From: Actinomycetota bacterium
GTDB taxonomy: Bacteria; Actinomycetota; Thermoleophilia; Gaiellales; Gaiellaceae
Reading direction: 5' to 3'
Assembly: GCA_003170995.1 (NCBI GenBank)
Contig: PMXT01000166.1
Coordinates: 3,916 to 9,446 of the forward strand
Length of the DNA stretch: 5,531 bases
The notes beneath the pieces are model-generated. The model worked only from the letters and a program-made list of their open reading frames with translations. It did no database searches and was not told the DNA's origin. The translations under genes were made by a program, and so were the position numbers. This document shows, in pieces, positions 1 to 4,452 of the stretch (positions within the stretch are counted from its first letter, which is position 1; every line of letters starts with the position of its first letter).

Positions 1-677
1 CCCGAGACGGTGGCGACGCCGTTTGTGAACGTGATCGCGGTGGCGGTGCCGAAATTGGTGGCCGTGCCCGAGCTGTTTGTCACTGTCGGCGTGAACGAGC
101 CGATCGTGCTGGCGCCGCTGAAGGTCAGGTTCTGCGAGTTGGTGTAGGTCGTCACGGTGATGCCGGCTGCGTCCTTGGCCGTAATCGTCAGGCTGTCGGC
201 CTGGCCGGCGGTTGGTGTTGTCGTTGCGGCCGCAAGCACGAAGTGGTCGAGCGCTCCGAATGCGAGGGTGACTTGTATCGCGGGCGAGCTCGCCGTCGCC
301 CAGGAGTGCCAGACGGCCGTCACTGTGTAGCTGTAGGTGCCTGCCGACAGTCCGCTGTCGGTGCAGGTCAGGACCGAAGTCGGCGCGGAGGAAGTTGGGC
401 AGTTGCCGCTTGGATTGCCACCGCCGCGCGTCACGTAGTAGGAGACTGCTCCCGATCCCGGTGGCGAGACCGCGCTCCAGGAGAGGGTCACTGTCCCGGC
501 CCCCGGCGTACCAATCACGTTGGTTGGGGCGGCAAGCGTTTCGGCATTGCCACTGCCGCCGCCCGATCCACTCGATGTCCAGTAGGCCTGGGCATTCGTG
601 GACGCCAGAAGTGCGACTGCCAACGCGGCCAGCGTGAAAAGACGCCTTCGCATTCCGGAAGCGGCCGCCTTGCTCAC
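1..677 (-). CDS. Secreted multidomain surface protein (fibronectin III-like + Ig-like), C-terminus outside the window
   Basis: Reading the minus strand from GTG 677 gives 225 uninterrupted codons to the window edge, so the gene is 3'-truncated here. The N-terminus (MSKAAASGMRRRLFTLAALA) is a signal peptide: RRR, a hydrophobic core to about residue 25, and an A-Q-A cleavage site at 29-31. It is followed directly by YWTSSGSGGGSG, the same junction motif as genes A-C. Residues about 48-138 read as a fibronectin type III-like domain (PTNVIGTPGAGTVTLSWSAV at the start, GTYSYTVTAV near the end) with Cys93 and Cys105 as a possible disulfide. From about 141 a second beta-sandwich begins (DHFVLAAATTTPTAGQADSL...ITAKDAAG), typical of repeated bacterial Ig-like modules, so more repeats probably follow. 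The GTG start overlaps the gene 5 stop in a GTGA and has GGGAG nine bases upstream (691-687). The internal ATG at 653 lacks a well-spaced Shine-Dalgarno. The function is unknown; an adhesin or structural surface role is inferred. Confidence 0.85.
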   Translation of the reverse strand, partial: MSKAAASGMRRRLFTLAALAVALLASTNAQAYWTSSGSGGGSGNAETLAAPTNVIGTPGAGTVTLSWSAVSPPGSGAVSYYVTRGGGNPSGNCPTSSAPTSVLTCTDSGLSAGTYSYTVTAVWHSWATASSPAIQVTLAFGALDHFVLAAATTTPTAGQADSLTITAKDAAGITVTTYTNSQNLTFSGASTIGSFTPTVTNSSGTATNFGTATAITFTNGVATVS

Positions 678-1828
678 GAGTGGGCGCTCCCGCTGAAGGT
701 CAAGACGAAGCTCTTGTCTTTGCAGACGTCCTGAGGGGTGGACAGGTTGAGGAAAGTAATCTGGGGCGCACGCGGAGCGCTTGTCAGCGTCACCTTCCCC
801 TTGGCCGGAACGGTGATCGGGTTGGCGCTCGAGGCGTTGGACTGAGTGATGGGCGAGAAATTGGTATCGCGATCGCAGCCCGAGGGAGTGCTGTCGGCCG
901 CCATGCTTACCGCGAGGTGAGTGACGTAGATCTTGCTGCTGTTGGGGTTGGTCAGCGTCAGCTCGATTGGCATGGTAAGACCGGGCTCGAGGCCGCTGAC
1001 GCCACCTGAGATGGTGAAGTCGGCGCCGGCGGTTGAGCCGCTGCCGCTGCCGCTGCCGCTTCCACCTGTCGAAACGGCAGGATCGGCGGATTTGACGACC
1101 TTGAAGTTGAGTTGCCTCGTCGAGTAGGCGGAGGAGATCTTGAGGCGATAGCTGCCGAGCACGATCTTCTTACCGCCGAAGAGTTTCTTGAGCCTCGCCG
1201 TCTTGACGCCGGTGAGATAGAGCCGCCTCGTATTCTTGGTCGTCTTGGCGTTCTTGACCAGCCGCCACTTCGAGCCCTTCTTGATGCTGAGCCGGTAGGC
1301 GAAGCTCTTGCTCGGTTTCGAGAAGCCGTAGATCAGCCTGACCGATTTCGCCGCTGCGACGGTGAAGCTCTTCTTGGTCAGACGGCCGGAAAAGGGAACG
1401 ATGTGAAAGCTGAGCAACTTGCGCCCGTCGGCGCAGGAAAGGGCGACATGGTATTTGCCGACCTTGACCGTCCTTCCGGCGAACAGTTTGCCCACGGTCA
1501 TCCTCTTCCGGCCCTTGAAGTTGCCCTTCTTGGTGACGCTCGCCACGGGCAGCCAGGCCGAGCCCGTTTTCTTGCTGAGCTGGTACGAGAAGCTCTTGCT
1601 CGGCCTCGGAAACTTGTAGATCAGCTTGACCGATCGCGTCTGAGAGGCCACGAACGAGGTCCAGGTCAGGCTGGCAGAGAACTTTTGGCTGGTCGTCGTG
1701 CTCGTAGCGGCGCCTGCCAGCGTAGAGGTGCAGGCGAGCAATAAGGCGCAGACTAGGCTGAGCAGGAGAGTCCGGCGGGTAAAGGTGAGCATTCGCTCGA
1801 GCGCTTCCGAACTGGCCGCCTCGGTCAT
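674..1828 (-). CDS. Exported protein with two tandem beta-domains and a C-terminal TasA-like two-cysteine module (gene 5)
   Basis: From ATG 1828 the product is 384 aa; an upstream in-frame ATG at 1936 would give 420 aa and ATG 1792 would give 372. ATG 1828 is preferred because GGGAA lies nine bases upstream, although 1792 (MLTFTRRTLLL) gives the most compact signal peptide. The hydrophobic segment LLLSLVCALLLA is followed by LAGA, a plausible signal-peptidase site. Two homologous modules of about 87-92 aa follow (about residues 58-144 and 154-245). Each has SVKLIY/SVRLIYGF, PSKSF.Y.LS, LF.G+ and G.Y.[VL]..S, resembling beta-sandwich repeats common in Thermoleophilia surface proteins. A GSGSGSGSG linker (about 251-268) leads to a C-terminal module (269-384) with Cys318 and Cys369 that resembles gene D (VSGLEPG, LTNP, PQDVCK). 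There is no sortase motif or C-terminal membrane segment. It is translationally coupled to gene 6. The exact function is not recognised; a surface-assembly component or adaptor is inferred. Confidence 0.8.
   Translation of the reverse strand: MTEAASSEALERMLTFTRRTLLLSLVCALLLACTSTLAGAATSTTTSQKFSASLTWTSFVASQTRSVKLIYKFPRPSKSFSYQLSKKTGSAWLPVASVTKKGNFKGRKRMTVGKLFAGRTVKVGKYHVALSCADGRKLLSFHIVPFSGRLTKKSFTVAAAKSVRLIYGFSKPSKSFAYRLSIKKGSKWRLVKNAKTTKNTRRLYLTGVKTARLKKLFGGKKIVLGSYRLKISSAYSTRQLNFKVVKSADPAVSTGGSGSGSGSGSTAGADFTISGGVSGLEPGLTMPIELTLTNPNSSKIYVTHLAVSMAADSTPSGCDRDTNFSPITQSNASSANPITVPAKGKVTLTSAPRAPQITFLNLSTPQDVCKDKSFVLTFSGSAHS
1037..1060. repeat. Hexanucleotide repeat (gccgct)x4 encoding the Ser-Gly linker
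   Basis: Four perfect copies of gccgct lie inside gene 5 and encode alternating Gly and Ser between the repeat modules and the C-terminal domain. The unit is six bases, so slippage would lengthen or shorten the linker without a frameshift. Confidence 0.8.
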
Positions 1829-1870
1829 TGGTGTGCATTCCCGCCGTAGGACAGGTCGAGAAGGAGAAAC

Positions 1871-1892
1871 GACGGCGAAAGAAGACGCCGCC
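1871..1892 (-). other. GC hairpin with pyrimidine-rich tail in the leader of gene 5
   Basis: On the minus strand GGCGGCG pairs with CGCCGTC (one G-U pair) around the 8-base loop TCTTCTTT, followed by GTTTCTCCTTCTC. It lies between the far upstream ATG (1936) and the preferred ATG (1828), so it would be in the 5' leader. It could act as a weak terminator or attenuator. The stem is short and the tail is not a clean U-tract, so function is uncertain. Confidence 0.3.
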
Positions 1893-1985
1893 GCTTGCTG
1901 CCTTTGGATGTTTCGCTTGTACGTCTCGCCTGTCATCTGTCTTCGGCCTTCTCGATTGCGCTTGATTGCTTGTTCCGGGATTTGG

Positions 1986-2015
1986 GCGGAGGGGCGACCG
2001 AGGCCGCCCCTCCGC
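1986..2015 (-). terminator. Perfect 11-bp hairpin downstream of gene D
   Basis: GCGGAGGGGCG (1986-1996) and CGCCCCTCCGC (2005-2015) are perfect inverted repeats around an 8-base loop. The hairpin starts 12 bases after the TAG of gene D. On the minus strand it is followed by CCCAAATCCC, which lacks a U-tract, so it may be an imperfect terminator or a 3'-end stabiliser that separates expression of A-D from genes 5 and 6. Confidence 0.6.
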
Positions 2016-2027
2016 TAACGCTGCGTA

Positions 2028-2495
2028 CTAGCTAGCTACGAGCGACAGGGTGATAACTGCGTTCTTGCACACGTCCTGATTCGTTGGTGTGGCCGGCTCG
2101 ATCATCGCGATCGTCCCCGTGAAGTTTTGGGACGCGCCTCCATTGAGCACGACCGGGCTCGCGATCGGGGGCGGGGTCGTGGTGAACCAAGTCGCCTGGC
2201 AATCGGTTGGCGCGATCGAAGCGATGTTGATCGCGACCGCGCTAAGCGACTGTTTGAAGGTCGCCGGGTTGGTCACATTGACGACTACGTTCTGAGCGGC
2301 CCCTCCGGGAACGAGGCCTGACACGGTGCCCGACTGTGCGACCGTGAGAGCCGAGCTGGTGCCGACTCCGGCCGAACCAGTGTTACTAGATCCACCGCTG
2401 GTGAAGTACGCATAAGCAACGCCGCTAGAGATAGCGAGCGCCACAACGACGACCGCCGCAAGTACGACCCGCTTCTTGCTGAGATGCTTCTTCAT
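2028..2495 (-). CDS. Small secreted TasA/camelysin-like protein, diverged fourth copy (gene D)
   Basis: A 155-aa protein. The start MKKHLSKKRVV matches genes A-C almost exactly and is preceded by AAGGAG at 2510-2505. The signal peptide has a KKHLSKKR n-region, a hydrophobic core VVLAAVVVVALAISSGV and an A-Y-A cleavage site, then YFTSGGSSNTGSAG. This junction resembles the AYFSD-type motif of TasA/camelysin-family proteins processed by SipW-type signal peptidases (family knowledge). Beyond about residue 45 the sequence differs from A-C but keeps the same plan: a VSGLVPGG segment, beta-strand-like VVVNVTNP, Cys99, Cys143 in DVCK, and a C-terminal TLSLVAS. That second half is closest to the C-terminal module of gene 5 in this window. 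No membrane anchor or sortase signal follows, so the mature protein is probably released or assembled outside the cell. It may be a minor or capping subunit beside A-C (inference). Confidence 0.85.
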   Translation of the reverse strand: MKKHLSKKRVVLAAVVVVALAISSGVAYAYFTSGGSSNTGSAGVGTSSALTVAQSGTVSGLVPGGAAQNVVVNVTNPATFKQSLSAVAINIASIAPTDCQATWFTTTPPPIASPVVLNGGASQNFTGTIAMIEPATPTNQDVCKNAVITLSLVAS

Positions 2496-2567
2496 TGTTG
2501 TTCTCTCCTTGGTTTAGAACTCTTGGTTTGGAACCGGTTCCTGAAATCGGTTTGCCGCTAGATGCCA
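2496..2567 (-). promoter_or_regulatory. Conserved leader of gene D, with extended palindrome and duplicated pre-SD segment
   Basis: It contains the TGGCATCTAGCGGCAA box (2567-2552) and the palindrome GAACCGGTTC (2531-2540), extended here to 12 bp as GGAACCGGTTCC (2530-2541). A short near-duplication follows, GTTCCAAACCAAGAG then GTTCTAAACCAAGGAG, which places an SD-like AAGAG ahead of the true AAGGAG (2510-2505). This makes it about 15 bases longer than the leaders of A-C. Confidence 0.6.
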
Positions 2568-2578
2568 GGCTCCGTTGG

Positions 2579-3055
2579 TTAGGTGCTCGTGACGTTGAGT
2601 GTCAGCGGCTTGCCCTTGCAATTGCCTTGGTCGATAGCCGCGAGATCAGTCCAGGACAGAGTCCCGCTGCCGGTGAGAGTGAGGAGGGCGGCTCCGTTGG
2701 GAACCACCGTATTCGAGGTCACCGTCGGCATCGCGAACTGACCGCCGGTGGTAGTGAGCATCGTCTGGCACGGCCCGTCCGATGACGTGACGGAACCGAA
2801 GACGATGGTTGCCACGTAACCGTCTGTGCCGGTCGCGTTGTCGGCCGTGAACGTCACGGTCTTGCTACCGCCGGGGTAGATTCCCACGGGGAAGGTGGCG
2901 TGGAGCACGAGGGAGCCGGACGGGGTCGCAGCGTTAGCCGTTCCACTGCCCGCGCCGGTGCTTGTCCAGTACGCATAAGCAACGCCGCTTGCGATAGCGA
3001 GCGTCAGGACGATCGCCGAAACGACGACTCGCCGCTTGGATAGATGCTTCTTCAT
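2579..3055 (-). CDS. Small secreted TasA/camelysin-like protein, tandem copy 3 (gene C)
   Basis: A 158-aa protein whose first 47 residues are identical to gene A: n-region KKHLSKRR, hydrophobic core VVVSAIVLTLAIASGV, A-Y-A at 26-28, then YWTSTGAGSGTANA. By hand alignment it is about 85% identical to A over its length. The mature part has IYPGGSKTVTFTADNATG (59-76, beta-rich), Cys96 in PCQTML and Cys146 in NCKGKPLTLNVTST, a probable disulfide pair. AAGGAG sits at 3070-3065, nine bases before the ATG. It is unusual among the three in having SDGP before Cys96 and KP after CKG. No catalytic motif is visible. A secreted structural subunit is the best reading; the function is inferred. Confidence 0.87.
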   Translation of the reverse strand: MKKHLSKRRVVVSAIVLTLAIASGVAYAYWTSTGAGSGTANAATPSGSLVLHATFPVGIYPGGSKTVTFTADNATGTDGYVATIVFGSVTSSDGPCQTMLTTTGGQFAMPTVTSNTVVPNGAALLTLTGSGTLSWTDLAAIDQGNCKGKPLTLNVTST

Positions 3056-3112
3056 TGTTGTCGTCTCCTTGTTTTGAACCGGTTCTTAAATCCAGGTTGC
3101 CGCTAGATGCCA
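3056..3112 (-). promoter_or_regulatory. Conserved leader of gene C (box + GAACCGGTTC palindrome + SD)
   Basis: TGGCATCTAGCGGCAA (3112-3097), an 11-base spacer, the perfect palindrome GAACCGGTTC (3076-3085), and AAGGAG (3070-3065). On the minus strand TTGGCA followed 17 bases later by TTTAAG could be a weak promoter, so each copy may have its own start; this is speculative. Confidence 0.55.
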
Positions 3113-3123
3113 AGATCCGTTGG

Positions 3124-3594
3124 TTAGGTGCTCGTGACGTTGAGTGTCAGCGCCGCGCCCTTGCAGTCGCTCTGATTGACGGCGAGATTGGTCCAGACCA
3201 GAGTCCCGCTGCCGGTGAGAGGGAGGCCGCCGGCTCCGTTGGGAACCACCGTGTTCGAGGTAACAGTGGCCATAGTGAACTGGCCGGGGTTGGCAGTGAG
3301 CATCGTCTGGCACAACCCGGTTGACGTGACGGAACCGAAGACGATGGTTGCCACGTAACCGTCTGTGCCCGTCGCGTTGTCGGCCGTGAACGTCACGGTC
3401 TTGCTACCGCCGGGGTAGATCCCCGTGAAGCCGGTGGCGTGAAGGGTGAGCGTGCCGGACGGAGTGGCAGCGTTAGCCGTTCCACTGCCCGCGCCGGTGC
3501 TCGTCCAGTACGCATAAGCAACGCCGCTCGCGATCGCGAGCATCAGGACGATCGCCGAAACGACGACTCGCCGCTTGGATAGATGCTTCTTCAT
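3124..3594 (-). CDS. Small secreted TasA/camelysin-like protein, tandem copy 2 (gene B)
   Basis: A 156-aa protein from ATG 3594. An in-frame ATG at 3651 would add 19 residues, but those are encoded by the leader shared with A, C and D and would bury the AAGGAG (3609-3604), so 3594 is chosen. The signal peptide is identical to A and C apart from Thr18 to Met. The mature region keeps IYPGGSKTVTFTADNATGTD, Cys95 in LCQTML and Cys144 in DCKGAALTLNVTST. It differs from its sisters in HATGFTG (they have HATFP.G) and in LVWTNLAVNQ (they have LSWTDLAA.DQ). It lies 68 bp upstream of gene C and 67 bp downstream of gene A, all in the same orientation. The function is inferred to be the same as A and C. 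Confidence 0.87.
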   Translation of the reverse strand: MKKHLSKRRVVVSAIVLMLAIASGVAYAYWTSTGAGSGTANAATPSGTLTLHATGFTGIYPGGSKTVTFTADNATGTDGYVATIVFGSVTSTGLCQTMLTANPGQFTMATVTSNTVVPNGAGGLPLTGSGTLVWTNLAVNQSDCKGAALTLNVTST

Positions 3595-3650
3595 TGTTGT
3601 CGTCTCCTTGTTTTGAACCGGTTCGATAAATGGGTTGCCGCTAGATGCCA
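3595..3650 (-). promoter_or_regulatory. Conserved leader of gene B (box + GAACCGGTTC palindrome + SD)
   Basis: TGGCATCTAGCGGCAA (3650-3635), a 10-base spacer, GAACCGGTTC (3615-3624), and AAGGAG (3609-3604) nine bases before the ATG. On the minus strand TTGGCA and TATCGA are separated by 17 bases, a weak promoter-like pair. Confidence 0.55.
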
Positions 3651-3661
3651 AGATCCGTTGG

Positions 3662-4135
3662 TTAGGTGCTCGTGACGTTGAGTGTCAGAGCCGCGCCCTT
3701 GCAAGCGCTCTGATCAACAGCGGCGAGGTCGGTCCAGGACAGAGTCCCGCTGCCGGTGAGAGCGAAGAGGCTCGCCCCGGAGGGAACCACCGTGTTCGAA
3801 GTCACTGTCGGCATGGCGAACTGGCCGGCGTTGGCAGCGAGCATCGTCTGGCACGTCCCGGTTGATGTGACGGAACCGAAAACGATGGTTGCCACGTACC
3901 CGTTTGCCCCCGTCGCGTTGTCGGCCGTGAAAGTCACACTCTTGTTACCGCCGGGGTAGATCCCCGCGGGGAAGGTGGCATGGAGCGTGAGGGTGCCGGA
4001 CGGGGTGGCAGCGTTAGCCGTTCCACTGCCCGCGCCGGTGCTCGTCCAGTACGCATAAGCAACGCCGCTTGCGATAGCGAGCGTCAGGACGATCGCCGAA
4101 ACGACGACTCGCCGCTTGGATAGATGCTTCTTCAT
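3662..4135 (-). CDS. Small secreted TasA/camelysin-like protein, tandem copy 1, first gene of the cluster (gene A)
   Basis: A 157-aa protein. The signal peptide has KKHLSKRR, a hydrophobic core at 10-25 and an A-Y-A cleavage site at 26-28. The mature N-terminus YWTSTGAGSGTANAATPSG resembles the aromatic-rich junction of TasA/camelysin proteins. The mature chain of about 129 aa is rich in Thr, Gly, Ala and Val with alternating beta-strand patterns. It has one Cys pair (95 and 145), no Trp/His/Asp cluster suggesting catalysis, no membrane anchor and no LPXTG. AGGAG at 4149-4145 precedes the ATG by nine bases. It is the promoter-proximal member of the array. SipW-type processing and a fibre-subunit role are inferences from the junction motif and the tandem copies. 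No signal peptidase gene lies in this window. Confidence 0.87.
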   Translation of the reverse strand: MKKHLSKRRVVVSAIVLTLAIASGVAYAYWTSTGAGSGTANAATPSGTLTLHATFPAGIYPGGNKSVTFTADNATGANGYVATIVFGSVTSTGTCQTMLAANAGQFAMPTVTSNTVVPSGASLFALTGSGTLSWTDLAAVDQSACKGAALTLNVTST

Positions 4136-4191
4136 TGTTGGCGTCTCCTAGTTTTGAACCGGTTCGGAAAATGGGTTGCCGCTAGATGCCA
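4136..4191 (-). promoter_or_regulatory. Conserved leader of gene A (box + GAACCGGTTC palindrome + SD)
   Basis: TGGCATCTAGCGGCAA (4191-4176), a 10-base spacer, GAACCGGTTC (4156-4165), and AGGAG (4149-4145). No gene of this family lies upstream, so the block is a leader belonging to each gene and not a leftover of a preceding coding sequence. Confidence 0.6.
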
Positions 4192-4264
4192 GGTCGCCTC
4201 GCCCGTGAGTCCGGAGCGTCCGGTATCGATACCCGGTGCTTCCGAGTAGGCAGGGTGAACCTGG
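4189..4264. other. Nested inverted-repeat structure in the divergent intergenic region (candidate structured leader)
   Basis: The outer stem is CCAGGT (4189-4194) with ACCTGG (4259-4264). Next comes GCCT (4196-4199) with AGGC (4248-4251). The central hairpin is CGGAGC (4212-4217) with GCTTCCG (4238-4244), enclosing the 12-bp palindrome GGTATCGATACC (4222-4233). It abuts the leader box of gene A and would lie in that transcript's 5' leader if transcription starts upstream of 4264. The strand is not decided by sequence alone. No known riboswitch family was recognised. Confidence 0.45.
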
Positions 4265-4290
4265 ATGTAGTTGCTTTTTGGGTGATGCCG

Positions 4291-4370
4291 CATACGCGCC
4301 CCTTGGGTTTGCCGCTGCGCGTTAGTCGGATTTTCGGCCCGTTTTCGCGTATGTTCATAACCCAAAGGGG
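4291..4370. other. Two crossing inverted repeats (pseudoknot-order or mutually exclusive stems)
   Basis: CATACGCG (4291-4298) is complementary to CGCGTATG (4346-4353). CCCCTTGGGTT (4299-4309) is complementary to AACCCAAAGGGG (4359-4370) with one bulged A. The order a-b-a'-b' means the stems cross. TTTGGGT (4277-4283) could also compete for ACCCAAA (4360-4366). It lies between the two divergent genes, so it may be an RNA fold or an operator region. Confidence 0.4.
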
Positions 4371-4383
4371 TGATTGAGCCGTA

Positions 4384-4413
4384 CTCTCGAAAGATCCCCC
4401 GATCGCTCGAGAG
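4384..4413. other. Compact hairpin upstream of the ACT-domain gene
   Basis: CTCTCGA (4384-4390) pairs perfectly with TCGAGAG (4407-4413). Inside, GATC (4393-4396) pairs with GATC (4401-4404) around a CCCC loop, after a 2x2 internal loop. It ends 39 bp before the ATG at 4453. It may be an operator, or a minus-strand element without a U-tract. Confidence 0.4.
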
Positions 4414-4416
4414 ACT

Positions 4417-4445
4417 GGCCAAGGGCGTGCTCCGGCCTCTATCCT
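4417..4445 (+). promoter_or_regulatory. Possible promoter for a leaderless ACT-domain transcript
   Basis: TATCCT (4440-4445) ends seven bases before the ATG at 4453, the spacing expected if transcription begins at the start codon. No Shine-Dalgarno precedes that ATG. The -35 region is weak (TGGCCA at 4416-4421, an 18-base spacer). Leaderless genes are common in actinobacteria; this site is inferred. Confidence 0.3.
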
Positions 4446-4452
4446 TCAACCT

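Larger units (their letters stand above)
2028..4191 (-). repeat. Tandem gene array: three near-identical units of about 540 bp plus one diverged unit
   Basis: Start codons at 4135, 3594, 3055 and 2495 are spaced 541, 539 and 560 bp. Each unit contains a conserved leader, a signal-peptide coding region and a two-cysteine secreted domain. Units 1-3 are similar at DNA level across leader and coding sequence. Unit 4 is conserved in the leader and signal-peptide region but diverged after it. Confidence 0.9.

Noticed and set aside
243..734. Plus-strand open frames across 243-734 and 395-637
   Set aside because: They lie antisense to the signal-peptide and fibronectin-like coding frame of gene 6, are rich in Arg and Cys, and show no domain or start signal.
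1700..1760. Lipoprotein signal (LLAC) in gene 5
   Set aside because: The residue before Ala is Leu, a poor lipobox position, and a good A-G-A signal-peptidase I site follows a few residues later, so lipidation is possible but not supported.
1112..1838. Long plus-strand frame at 1112-1744 and minus-strand alternate frame at 1170-1838
   Set aside because: Both are shadows of gene 5, whose frame alone shows a signal peptide, internal domain repeats and a conserved C-terminal module.
3595..3651. Upstream ATG at 3651 as the start of gene B
   Set aside because: The extra 19 codons lie in the leader shared by all copies, and the signal peptide and SD match the ATG at 3594.
2495..3959. Recurrent plus-strand frames opposite genes A-D
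   Set aside because: They recur only because the minus-strand genes are tandem copies; the products lack signal peptides and domain patterns.
2028..4191. CRISPR-like or mobile-element repeats
   Set aside because: The repeats are units of about 540 bp containing complete genes. There are no short regularly spaced repeats, transposase, terminal inverted repeats or target-site duplications.
4189..4264. c-di-GMP-I or SAM riboswitch upstream of gene A
   Set aside because: Short stretches such as GGACGC and CGGCAACC are suggestive, but the conserved cores of those riboswitches are absent and the order of stems does not fit.
4132..4449. Minus-strand 105-aa frame covering the divergent intergenic region
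   Set aside because: It runs through the conserved leader, palindrome and SD of gene A, is basic and low in hydrophobic pattern, and has no recognisable domain.
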